From Methylocystis sp. (GTDB lineage Bacteria > Pseudomonadota > Alphaproteobacteria > Rhizobiales > Beijerinckiaceae): a DNA stretch of 64,000 bases. A program made the position numbers and the translations under genes. Positions 55,433 to 64,000 of this stretch are shown piece after piece (within the stretch, counting starts at the first letter, position 1; every line of letters starts with the position of its first letter). A model generated the notes under the pieces. It made no database searches and was not told the DNA's origin. It saw only the letters and a list, made by a program, of their open reading frames with translations. The stretch is taken from NCBI GenBank assembly GCA_016178015.1, contig JACOUB010000008.1:25431-89430 (forward strand). Reading direction: 5' to 3'.

Positions 55433-55705
55433 ATGGCAAAGACGCAAGCCGTGCCCGCCGCGGAATTCACCCGCAATTTCGGCCGTTATCGCATGCTCGC
55501 TCAGAAGGGAGCGGTCCCGGTGACCAGCCATGGGCACATCACCGGCTATTTCGTGCCGCCGGACGAGTACGAGGAATTCGAGCGCTTCCGGGCGCAGCGC
55601 CACAGTTTCGCGACCGTCGATCTGGCCGAGGACAAAATCCGCGCGATCGCCGCCGCCCGCATGGACCCGCGTCACGATCATCTCAACGGCGGGGATAGCG
55701 AATAG
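55433..55705 (+). CDS. Phd/prevent-host-death-type antitoxin, no toxin nearby
   Basis: A ~90-residue protein with the Phd/YefM N-terminal DNA-binding pattern: VPAAEFTRNFGRYRMLAQKGAVPVTSHG, then GYFVPPDEYEEFERF. The ATG at 55433 is used; a TTG at 55421 with AGAGG 8 bases upstream is an alternative adding 4 residues. No Doc, RelE or PIN toxin follows. It may be a solitary autoregulated transcription factor. The promoter palindrome upstream supports autoregulation. Confidence 0.72.
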   Translation: MAKTQAVPAAEFTRNFGRYRMLAQKGAVPVTSHGHITGYFVPPDEYEEFERFRAQRHSFATVDLAEDKIRAIAAARMDPRHDHLNGGDSE

Positions 55706-55745
55706 TCTACTCGTTACTCTCTATTCGCTATTCTCTGCTCTGCGC
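55694..55745. repeat. Family C repeat unit after the Phd-like gene
   Basis: GATAGCGAATAGTCTACTCG and CTATTCGCTATTC units match the sequence inserted into uvrA at 20305-20400. The first bases encode the end of the Phd-like protein (GGDSE) and its stop. No gene lies in 55746-55977. Confidence 0.6.
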
Positions 55746-55902
55746 GCCCATGGTCCGCGATGCGTTCGTTGCGTTTCACAAGGCCGGACAGACGAAAACG
55801 ACGTCCCGCGCATGAAAGTCTGCGTTGGGCTCGCCCCCCAAGTCTCTTGCTTCGAACACTCCCGCTTCGAAACCTTTGCCTTCCGAATGATTAATGCTAT
55901 GA

Positions 55903-57465
<1,563 letters not shown>

Positions 57466-57474
57466 GCGCCAAAC

Positions 57475-57548
57475 TGGAGCGGGTGAAGGGAATCGAACCC
57501 TCGTATTCAGCTTGGAAGGCTGCTGCTCTACCATTGAGCTACACCCGC
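57475..57548 (-). tRNA. tRNA-Gly (UCC anticodon)
   Basis: On the minus strand the acceptor GCGGGTG/CACCCGC, D arm AGCTCAATGGTAGAGC, anticodon loop CTTCCAA (UCC), T loop GGTTCGATTCC and encoded CCA are all present (74 bases). The gene starts at 57548 and is convergent with guaB. Confidence 0.96.
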
Positions 57549-57620
57549 GCGCGCTCAAACGATATGCCAAGCCGCGCTCCGCTTGGCAATGGGCGATGCG
57601 CCCATCCCTCGCACAAGAGC

Positions 57621-57664
57621 CTCGGCCCGGGAAGAAGCCTTCGCGGGGTTTTTTCCGGGCCGAG
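57621..57664. terminator. Inverted repeat with T-run, possible terminator
   Basis: CTCGGCCCGG (57621-57630) and CCGGGCCGAG (57655-57664) form a perfect 10-bp stem, with GGGGTTTTTT inside the loop. A T-run within the loop instead of after the stem makes it non-canonical; it may instead be a repeat upstream of the FYDLN gene. Confidence 0.35.
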
Positions 57665-57800
57665 CGGGCTTTGATCGCCCTGGAATCGCACAACTTATAT
57701 TTCCCATTTGACAGGGGCGCCCGAGCAAACTAACCGGAGCGCCCGATGATCGTTTTCACCGGGCGCTTGCCCGCCGTTTCATCTCAGGGACCCAAGGACC

Positions 57801-58172
57801 GTGACCAAACCCGAACTCGGCGCCAAACGCCAATGTCAGTCTTGCGGCGTCAAATTCTTCGATTTCAACAAAGATCCGGTCATCTGCCCGAAGTGCGCAA
57901 CGGTTTTTCACGTCGCGCCGTTGGCGAGGGCGGCGGTCCGCGCCGTCGAGGCGGAGAACGAGACTGAGGTGGAGAAGGACGGCGCGGAGACCGTCTCCCT
58001 CGAGGAAGTCGAGGCAAGCGAGAAGAAAGTCGAGACAGTGGATGTGGACGAGGACGTCGAAATCGAAGACGCCGCCGAGGAGGACGACACTTTCCTCGAG
58101 GCGGAAGAAGGCGAGGACGACGATGTGACTGGACTCATCGACGGCGACATCAACAGCGATGAGGAAACTTGA
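57801..58172 (+). CDS. FYDLN-type acidic protein (TIGR02300 family)
   Basis: A 123-residue protein: a compact zinc-ribbon head (CQSCGVKFFDFNKDPVICPKC, the FYDLN motif here FFDFN) and a very acidic tail (more than half Asp/Glu from residue 50). The family is common in alphaproteobacteria and its role is not established. GTG at 57801 with AAGGACC upstream is the start. The tail suggests binding of basic partners such as RNA-polymerase-associated or ribosomal proteins, but that is speculative. Confidence 0.85.
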   Translation: MTKPELGAKRQCQSCGVKFFDFNKDPVICPKCATVFHVAPLARAAVRAVEAENETEVEKDGAETVSLEEVEASEKKVETVDVDEDVEIEDAAEEDDTFLEAEEGEDDDVTGLIDGDINSDEET

Positions 58173-58210
58173 GAGTCGACCTCGGCGACTGAAAGCCGTC
58201 CTGCGGGAAT

Positions 58211-58334
58211 CCTCCTCCCGCTTGCTTAGAGAAGGTGTCGCGCGAATGCGCGAGGATGAGGGCGCCGCCGCCCATCGGCCCTCACCCGACTAAGGCTTCG
58301 CCGGGCCACCCTCTCCCGCGTCGCGGGAGAGGGG
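58211..58334. repeat. Family B inverted repeat pair
   Basis: CCTCCTCCCGC with GAGAAGG, GCGCGAATGCGCGAGGATGA, then GGCCCTCACCCGAC and CCCTCTCCCGCG-T-CGCGGGAGAGG. It lies between convergent FYDLN and antiporter genes. Confidence 0.8.
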
Positions 58335-58348
58335 AATCAGACACCGCA

Positions 58349-60070
58349 TCAATCCCCGTCGACCTCGCGCGACGCCCGCTTGGCGTTGCGGCGCGGCACG
58401 CCGACATCGACGAGCACGGTCTCCGCCAGCTGGAGACTGGATTCGATGGTTTCCGGAATGGCGTCGCTGACGCCCAGTTCGTAGAGATGGGTGGCGTGCC
58501 GGGCGTCGCGCGCCCGCGCCACGATGGTCATGTCGGCGCGCTCGGCGCGCGCCAGACGCACGATCTCTTCCGCGGCCCGCGCATTCTCGACGGTGACGAC
58601 CAGCATGCGCGCCTGCGCGACGCCGCATCGTAACAGCAAGTCGCGCTTGGTGGCGTCGCCCCAATAGATGTCGACGCCCTCGTCGCGCCGCGCCGTGACG
58701 GCGGTCACCGAACTGTCCACGGCGACAAACGGGATATCGTGGCGCTTCAACATCTCGCCGATGAGCGCTCCGACGCGCCCATACCCCACGATGACGACGC
58801 GGCCAGTGGCGATCTCGCTCGCCGGGGCGAGATGGGCGAATTGCGCCTCGCTTTCCTGCTGGCGCTTGGCGCGATCCAGGCCCGCGCCCAACCGGCCGAG
58901 CAAGGGAATGGCGAACATGCTCAGCGTCACTGCCAGCATCGCGTCGGCGCCGGCGCTGCGTGGCAGCACGCCGGCCGAGATCGCCGAGGTGAGCAAAACG
59001 AAAGCGAATTCACCGCCGCCCGCCAACAGCAACGATGCTTCGCCAGCCACTGGAACGGAAAGGCGGAAGACGAGGGCGAGCAGGAAGATCAGCGCCCCCT
59101 TCGCCGCGATCAATCCGACCGCATACAAAAAGATCGACGCCGGTTCCCGCATCAGCAGGCCGATATCCAACCCGGCGCCGATGGAGACGAAGAACAGCCC
59201 GAGCAGCAGACCCTGGAAGGGCAAGATCGTCACCTCGATCTCGCGGCGAAACTCCGTTTCCGCAAGCAGCAGGCCGGCGATGAATGCGCCGAGGCCCATG
59301 GAGAAGCCGGCGCCGGCGCTGGCGACGCCCGAGCCGATGACCACCAGCAGACAGGCCGCCATGAACAATTCGGTCGAATGCGCCGCCGCGACGAAGTGAA
59401 ACAAAGGGCGCAGCAACAGCCGCCCCGCGGCGATAAGCGCCACGAGCGCCGCCACCGCGGGAACGAAAGCCCAGAAAATGGCGAAGCCCTCGAGCCCGGC
59501 CTTTGTCTCGGAAAGAAACGAGATCAGGAACAAAAGCGGCGCCACCATCAAGTCCTGCAACAGCAGCACCGAGAAGGCGACGCGGCCGGCCGGCCGATTG
59601 AGGCGGCGCCGCTCAACCAGAACGGGAATGACGATGGCGGTCGACGACATGGCCAGCGCCGCGCCCGCCAAGATCGCCGGGGCGATGTTGAGACCGAGCC
59701 ACAGGCCGCCAATGGTCGAGAGAACGGCGGCGGAGATCACGACTTGCAGCACCCCGAGGCCGAACACGAGGCGGCGCATGCGCGCCAAGCGATCCCAGGA
59801 CAGCTCCAGGCCGATCATGAACAGTAGAAACACAAGGCCGAAATCGGCGATTTTCGAAACGCCGGCGACATCAGTGATCGTGAAAAGGGACAGCCATTCG
59901 ACGCGCTGCGCCAGACGCCCGAGGCCGAATGGTCCGAGCAACGCCCCGGCCGCCAAAAAACCCAGCACCGGGCTGACGCGCAGTCGATGAAACAGGGGCA
60001 CGACCACCCCCGCCGTCGTCAGAAAGAGCAGCGCTTCCCGGTAGGTTTCCCACTGGAACGGGCCAGCCAT
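58349..60070 (-). CDS. Kef-type K+/H+ antiporter (CPA2) with TrkA-N domain
   Basis: A 573-residue protein with about 12 membrane helices: LGFLAAGALLGPFGLG, FMIGLELSWDRL, AMSSTAIVIPVL and GLGAFIAGLLLAE are CPA2 landmarks. A C-terminal Rossmann RCK/TrkA-N domain follows (VVIVGYGRVGALIGEML, IYWGDATKRDLL). It exchanges K+ for H+ for pH and electrophile defence. No KefF/KefG partner is adjacent. The family B repeat follows its 3' end. Confidence 0.9.
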   Translation of the reverse strand: MAGPFQWETYREALLFLTTAGVVVPLFHRLRVSPVLGFLAAGALLGPFGLGRLAQRVEWLSLFTITDVAGVSKIADFGLVFLLFMIGLELSWDRLARMRRLVFGLGVLQVVISAAVLSTIGGLWLGLNIAPAILAGAALAMSSTAIVIPVLVERRRLNRPAGRVAFSVLLLQDLMVAPLLFLISFLSETKAGLEGFAIFWAFVPAVAALVALIAAGRLLLRPLFHFVAAAHSTELFMAACLLVVIGSGVASAGAGFSMGLGAFIAGLLLAETEFRREIEVTILPFQGLLLGLFFVSIGAGLDIGLLMREPASIFLYAVGLIAAKGALIFLLALVFRLSVPVAGEASLLLAGGGEFAFVLLTSAISAGVLPRSAGADAMLAVTLSMFAIPLLGRLGAGLDRAKRQQESEAQFAHLAPASEIATGRVVIVGYGRVGALIGEMLKRHDIPFVAVDSSVTAVTARRDEGVDIYWGDATKRDLLLRCGVAQARMLVVTVENARAAEEIVRLARAERADMTIVARARDARHATHLYELGVSDAIPETIESSLQLAETVLVDVGVPRRNAKRASREVDGD

Positions 60071-60187
60071 CTCGCAGCCTCCGCCTGTGGTTGCGTTGAC
60101 GTTCGGGTCGGCGCCAGAAAGCCGATTCGCCGCTTAACAATAGGCTGGGCGGATGCCTTGGGCGCTAAAAAACGCTCGCCAGATTGC

Positions 60188-60214
60188 AAAAAAAAAACGC
60201 CCAGCGCGGGCGTT
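60188..60214 (-). terminator. Rho-independent terminator, minus strand
   Basis: Read on the minus strand, AACGCCC (60214-60208), loop, GGGCGTT (60202-60196) is followed by a run of ten T (60197-60188). This is a textbook intrinsic terminator for transcripts coming from the DUF2147 gene at 60511-60996, with a family B repeat between. Confidence 0.7.
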
Positions 60215-60250
60215 CAGCAGCATGTTTCCCAACCAAGATGCGGCGCGCAT

Positions 60251-60419
60251 CCCTTCTCCCGTGCAACGGGAGAAGGTGGCCCTCGCGTCAGCGAGGGTCG
60301 GATGAGGGGGCCGTTCGCCCGGTTCGGGCCGCTTGTTCTGCGTCGTTTCGGCGGGTGGCGCCGGCCCTCATCCGACCCGGCTTTGCCGGGCTGCGTTCTC
60401 CCGCGTCGCGGGAGAAGGG
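60251..60419. repeat. Family B inverted repeat pair
   Basis: CCCTTCTCCCG-TGCAA-CGGGAGAAGG, CCCTCGC/GCGAGGG hairpin and GGATGAGGG are mirrored by CCCTCATCCGACCC, CCGG/CCGG hairpin and TTCTCCCGCG-T-CGCGGGAGAAGG. It is downstream of DUF2147, before the terminator. Confidence 0.85.
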
Positions 60420-60510
60420 TTCGCGCCCAGCCGAACCGCGCGCCCCGAAAGATATCCGACTCCCGTAGCCGCAAGCGGGGAGAGCCGTCGGCGTCGACCG
60501 ATCAAGACCG

Positions 60511-60996
60511 CTACTGAGCTTGGTCCGCCAGCACGTCCGTAGGGCGCGTCGTCGGCGCGGCTGCCATGCGTTTCCAGGTCTCGCCGCTGCACAGCACGTC
60601 CCACAAGCAGCCTTTCAGCGTCAATTCGCCGGGCGTCTTGACGGTAATGGTTCCGTCATAGGTCTCGCCGTCATCAGTGTTGTAGAACTTGCCTTTCCAC
60701 TCGTTCGGCCCCGTTTGGCGGGCGCCGTTCAGGATGACCGTTCCGATCGCCGCCTGATCCTTCGGATTTTTCGCGGCGATCACCTTTGCGCACAGCAGGC
60801 CGTCGTCGCAATCGTAGAAGCTGAATTGGACGCCGCCTTCCGGCCGCAGCCATATTCCGTGCGGATCGTTGGTGCTCGCCGCAGCGGCGTGAACCCCGCC
60901 GAAAACCATGGCGGCGGCGCTCATCATCATGGCGAGACGGCCAAGACGCCGTGATTTGCGAGATTTGAGGGAACATATCCAAAAGGTGCGCGTCAT
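60511..60996 (-). CDS. Secreted DUF2147 protein
   Basis: A 161-residue protein with an N-terminal signal (basic start, then MMMSAAAMVFGGVHAAAAS) and a DUF2147 beta-barrel-like domain: DPHGIWLRPEGGVQFSFYDC, CAKVIAAKNP, GKFYNTDDGETYDGTI, CSGETWKRM. Such proteins are periplasmic, of unknown role, related to lipocalin-like folds. GAGGAG precedes the ATG at 60996. It ends near a terminator. Confidence 0.83.
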   Translation of the reverse strand: MTRTFWICSLKSRKSRRLGRLAMMMSAAAMVFGGVHAAAASTNDPHGIWLRPEGGVQFSFYDCDDGLLCAKVIAAKNPKDQAAIGTVILNGARQTGPNEWKGKFYNTDDGETYDGTITVKTPGELTLKGCLWDVLCSGETWKRMAAAPTTRPTDVLADQAQ

Positions 60997-61143
60997 GCCG
61001 ATCGCTCCTCTTTGTCGGAAACTTACCAGATTGTGGCGGCACATCTGGGCGAATCTTCGGCGCGGATGAGTTAACAAACCGACAACCGTGCATTCATATT
61101 GGGGCGTTACGGCCCAGCGGCAATTGCAACGCGTGAATTCATG

Positions 61144-62346
61144 TCAGTCTTTAAGCAGCTCCTCGTACACGTCGAGCGTATCGCGGCACATTTGCTCGAC
61201 CGAAAAGCGGCTTTGCACATTCCGGCGGGCGCGCGTCGTCAAATCGTCACGAGCCGAAGCTCGCAGGTCCAGCGCCTCGCGAATCTTGCGCGCCAGCGTG
61301 GGCGCATCGCCCGCCGGAATCCGCCACCCGGTGGCCTCGTCGTCTCCCACCTGCGGCGCCGCCAGCACGGTCTCGGGCGCCGCGCCGAGATCGGAGACGA
61401 TAACCGGCGCCCCCATGGCCTGCGCCTCGATCGCCACGCGCCCGAAAGCCTCGGGCTCGATCGAGGGAGCGACGATCACCGCGGCGGCGAGATAGGCGGC
61501 CGGCATATCGGCGCAATAACCTGCGTGGCGCACGATGCCGGTGAGGCCCCGGCAAGCGATCTGCGCCTCGATGTTGCGTTTGAACGCCGGGCTGTGCGCA
61601 TCGCCGACAAACACGAAACGGACTCCGGAAAGCCCCTCGGCGAGCAGCTTTTCCGCCGCCTCGATGAGCACGAAATGCCCCTTGCGCGTCGAAAGACGCG
61701 CGGGAAGCAGCACGACGCGTTCATGCGGAGCGACGCGCCAGCTGGCGCGAACACGCTCGACGCGCTCCGGATCCACCGCCGCTGGCGAAAACACCCGCAA
61801 ATCCGCGCCGCGCGCGATGACGGCGATGCGCCCGGCGGCGTCAGGATGCAGTTCCTCGATGCGATGGGCGGAATATTGGGAGTTGGCGATGACCAGGTCG
61901 CCCGCCGCCATGATCGAATTGTAACGCAATTTCCAGGCGGCGCTTCCCGAATAAGCGCTGTGATAAGTTGTGACGAAACGCGCGCCGGTTTGGCGCGTGG
62001 CGTAATAGGCGACCCAAGCGGGAGCGCGCGAGCGCGCATGCACGATATCGACGCCCTCGTCGCGAATGATGCGGGCGAGACGCACCGAATTGAAGGCCAT
62101 GGCGACAGGATTCTTGGTCGCGGCTGGGAAGGGTATCCAAACGCCGCCCCTGGCTTGAAGTTCGCTCACCATCCGGCCGCCGCCAGAGGCGACCAGGCAT
62201 CGCGCTCCGGCCTCGTTGAGCGCGGCGGCGATGTCGATGGTGGCGCGCTCGACGCCGCCCGAATGCAGATCGGGAACGATCTGCAGCACGCTGCGCCCCG
62301 CTAACGACCGGCTGGTCGAAGGAAAATGGTTGAGGTCCTGGAGCAT
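61144..62346 (-). CDS. Family 4 glycosyltransferase, LpsB-like
   Basis: A 400-residue GT-B enzyme: VLQIVPDLHSGGVERATID, VDIVHARSRAPAWVAYYA, VVLLPARLSTRKGHFVLIEA and IEPEAFGRVAIEAQAMGAPVIVSDLG (E-x7-E). It resembles alphaproteobacterial LPS-core mannosyltransferases (LpsB group). ATG at 62346 gives the family N-terminus; ATG at 62403 is an alternative. Probably adds a core sugar; not clustered with other LPS genes. Confidence 0.87.
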   Translation of the reverse strand: MLQDLNHFPSTSRSLAGRSVLQIVPDLHSGGVERATIDIAAALNEAGARCLVASGGGRMVSELQARGGVWIPFPAATKNPVAMAFNSVRLARIIRDEGVDIVHARSRAPAWVAYYATRQTGARFVTTYHSAYSGSAAWKLRYNSIMAAGDLVIANSQYSAHRIEELHPDAAGRIAVIARGADLRVFSPAAVDPERVERVRASWRVAPHERVVLLPARLSTRKGHFVLIEAAEKLLAEGLSGVRFVFVGDAHSPAFKRNIEAQIACRGLTGIVRHAGYCADMPAAYLAAAVIVAPSIEPEAFGRVAIEAQAMGAPVIVSDLGAAPETVLAAPQVGDDEATGWRIPAGDAPTLARKIREALDLRASARDDLTTRARRNVQSRFSVEQMCRDTLDVYEELLKD

Positions 62347-62541
62347 GAGGCGTCGCGGGCCGCTATGAAAGAGATCGACGCGCTCGCGCCTCTCGAGAAG
62401 CATCCGTTCTCGTCGCTCGAAACCAGTCGTGTTCGCGATCGAACGCGTCGGGCCTCCCGAATGGCTTCGCGTCTTACGTTCAATTAAAATGAAATGCCGG
62501 GATTTCAAGTGGCCGGCGCGGCGACCGCGGAGTTCTCGCCT

Positions 62542-63342
62542 ATGGAAGCAGATGAGCTGGAGGTGGATTTCATCGAGGTCGAAAAGAGCGACGGCTGCGC
62601 CGCATGGCGGATCGCGCGGCGGTTCCGCAAGGCTCGCGGCGAGGGCGTCGAGCGGCCGGGAATCGTCTGGCTCGGCGGCCTCAAATCTGACATGAGCGGC
62701 GCCAAGGCGACCTTTCTCGACAATTGGGCGCGGGGCGCCGGGCGCGCCTTGCTGCGCTTCGATTATTCCGGCCACGGCGAATCAGACGGACGATTCGAGG
62801 ACGGCGCAATCGGCGATTGGCTTGAACAGAGCCTGGCGATGTTCGAAGCCTCGACCAAGGGCCCGCAAATTTTGGTTGGCGCCTCGATGGGCGGGTGGAT
62901 CGCTCTGCTGCTGGCGCGGCGGCTGGCCGAAAAGGGGCAAACTCATCGCCTCCACGCCCTGGCTCTGATCGCCCCCGCCGTCGACTTCACCGAGGAATTG
63001 ATGTGGAAGGGATTCAACCAACACATTCGCCGGAGGATCATGGAGGAGGGCGCCTGGTCGTGGCCTTCGGCTTATGCGCTCGAGCCGACGCCGATCACGC
63101 GCCGCTTGATCGAGGAGGGCCGCAATCACTTGCTTCTTCGCGGCGTCATCCGCACGCATGCGCCCGTCCACATTCTGCAAGGAATGGTGGATCCCGACGT
63201 TCCCTGGCGGCACGCGCTGACGCTGACCGCGCGGCTCGCCGCCGATCCGGCGACCTTGTCGCTCGTCGCCGACGGCGACCATCGCCTGTCGCGCCAGCAG
63301 GACTTGGTCCAGCTCGTCACATTGATCGAAGCGCTCGGCTAA
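62542..63342 (+). CDS. Alpha/beta hydrolase (serine esterase/peptidase-like)
   Basis: A 266-residue hydrolase: LRFDYSGHGESDG, nucleophile Ser in LVGASMGGWIAL, acid in QGMVDPDVPW and His in ADGDHRL. It resembles the ABHD10-type serine hydrolases of alphaproteobacteria and mitochondria. GGAG 9 bases before the ATG at 62542 favours it over an ATG at 62494 without a ribosome site. It is divergent from the LpsB-like gene and 117 bases before metX. Confidence 0.85.
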   Translation: MEADELEVDFIEVEKSDGCAAWRIARRFRKARGEGVERPGIVWLGGLKSDMSGAKATFLDNWARGAGRALLRFDYSGHGESDGRFEDGAIGDWLEQSLAMFEASTKGPQILVGASMGGWIALLLARRLAEKGQTHRLHALALIAPAVDFTEELMWKGFNQHIRRRIMEEGAWSWPSAYALEPTPITRRLIEEGRNHLLLRGVIRTHAPVHILQGMVDPDVPWRHALTLTARLAADPATLSLVADGDHRLSRQQDLVQLVTLIEALG

Positions 63343-63389
63343 AGGCCGGCGCCGTCCGGCTCCGTCCGGGCCTAGCCCCCAATGCGCCC

Positions 63390-63454
63390 TTGACTATCTT
63401 CGCGGCGGCCGCGATGTTGGCGAACAAATCGTTCGGCATATCGAACGAAAGGAG
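63390..63454 (+). promoter_or_regulatory. metX leader: promoter, overlapping hairpins and ribosome site
   Basis: TTGACT (63390-63395) and, 17 bases on, GATGTT (63413-63418) suggest a promoter. The leader has CGAAC (63421-63425), TCGTTCG (63429-63435) and CGAACGA (63442-63448): the middle element can pair with either flank, giving two mutually exclusive hairpins, the second ending at AAAGGAG. This could be a regulator's palindrome or a translation switch. It does not resemble the SAM-II riboswitch. Confidence 0.4.
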
Positions 63455-63459
63455 AAAAT

Positions 63460-64000
63460 TTGTCTGGCGCTGCGACAATCGAGACAGCCGCAAAAGCGGA
63501 TTCGCCTTCGGGCAAGTCCGCCTGTTTTGCAGCAGATCGCCCGCTGCCCACGGACGGCGGCCGCGTCGTCGCGCCGTTGACCATCGGCTATCAAACCTAT
63601 GGCGCGTTGAACGCGGACCGCTCCAACGCGATTCTTTTGTGCCATGCCCTGACCGGCGATCAGCACGCCGCCAACGCCCATCCGGTGACCCGCAAGCCTG
63701 GCTGGTGGGACGTCATGGTCGGACCGGGCAAACCATTCGACACCGACCGTTATTTCGTCATCTGCTCCAATGTGGTGGGCGGATGCATGGGCACGACCGG
63801 CCCGGCCTCGCTCGATCCGGCCACCGGCCGCCCCTATGGCCTCGATTTTCCGGTGGTCACCATCCGCGACATGGTGCGCGCCCAAGCCATGCTGATCGAC
63901 CATCTGCGCATCGAGACGCTGTTTTGCGTGGCGGGCGGATCGATGGGCGGCATCCAAGTGCTGCAATGGGCGGCGAGTTACCCTGAGCGGGTGTTTGCGG
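63460..64000 (+). CDS. metX: Homoserine O-acetyltransferase, 5' part
   Basis: A TTG at 63460, 5 bases after AAAGGAG, starts a frame open to the window end (180 codons). It reads [57 protein letters not shown] and the nucleophile [13 protein letters not shown], all typical of MetX, an alpha/beta hydrolase that acetylates homoserine in methionine synthesis. The His/Asp of the triad lie beyond the edge. No ATG or GTG upstream gives a better start. Confidence 0.92.
   Translation, partial: MSGAATIETAAKADSPSGKSACFAADRPLPTDGGRVVAPLTIGYQTYGALNADRSNAILLCHALTGDQHAANAHPVTRKPGWWDVMVGPGKPFDTDRYFVICSNVVGGCMGTTGPASLDPATGRPYGLDFPVVTIRDMVRAQAMLIDHLRIETLFCVAGGSMGGIQVLQWAASYPERVFA

Noticed and set aside
63343..63459. 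SAM-II riboswitch upstream of metX
   Set aside because: The expected pseudoknot pattern with its A-rich 3' strand is absent; only short competing hairpins are present.

Overview
The window is GC-rich, gene-dense chromosomal DNA from an alphaproteobacterium, most likely of the order Hyphomicrobiales (Rhizobiales) near Beijerinckiaceae or Methylocystaceae. Pointers are a GAAC-N7-GAAC LexA box before ssb, a TrcR (DUF1013) cell-cycle regulator, a FYDLN-type acidic protein, a Tat-exported glucan biosynthesis protein, kdsB followed by pheA, topA near rnr, frequent GTG/TTG starts and many palindromic intergenic repeats. The genus is an inference. No rRNA, CRISPR array, phage or intact insertion sequence was seen.

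Layout. 1-9.1 kb: 3' part of pccA, two toxin-antitoxin (TA) pairs (FitAB/VapBC-like and HigBA), glutamine-dependent nadE, rpmG, a lipoprotein-kdsB-pheA run with overlapping ends, a HicAB pair and a HIT hydrolase. 9.1-17.5 kb: a RhlE-type helicase, clpS-clpA, a family 4 glycosyltransferase and an O-antigen-ligase-like protein. 17.6-23.5 kb: a DUF4258 pair whose first gene carries an in-frame amber codon, uvrA with a repeat inserted in its reading frame, dctA, and ssb with its SOS box. 23.9-30.2 kb: surface-glycan genes (opgD/opgG, a TylC-III-like methyltransferase, a glycosyltransferase-methyltransferase fusion, a family 2 glycosyltransferase).

30.3-35.1 kb is the most system-like block. A nicotinate phosphoribosyltransferase, a PRPP synthetase with an extra N-terminal PAS-like region and an alpha/beta hydrolase lie on the minus strand, divergent from a ribosome-hibernation factor fused to a cold-shock domain. 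A perfect FNR/FixK-type palindrome (TTGAC-N4-GTCAA) sits in the divergent promoter gap, so the block looks like an oxygen-limitation regulon joining PRPP/NAD salvage to ribosome protection. 35.2-43.1 kb: ald, a PEBP-family protein, a decayed hicA beside intact hicB, a GCS2-like ligase paired with an M14 zinc carboxypeptidase, lipB, acyP, panC and a gamma-glutamylcyclotransferase-like gene. 43.2-55.7 kb: tRNA-Ser(UGA) with a GIY-YIG fragment behind it, rnr, a TadG-like surface protein, topA, another VapBC-like pair, trcR, a tiny glycine-rich membrane protein, an ABC exporter and an orphan Phd-like antitoxin. 56-64 kb: guaB, tRNA-Gly(UCC), a FYDLN protein, a Kef-type antiporter, a DUF2147 protein, an LpsB-like glycosyltransferase, an alpha/beta hydrolase and the 5' part of metX.

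Two themes cut across the window. First, three families of palindromic repeats are scattered through it, and copies have become coding sequence in uvrA and rhlE and form gene ends in the hydrolase and possibly pncB. Second, seven TA-type loci occur in 64 kb, three of them decayed or lacking a partner.
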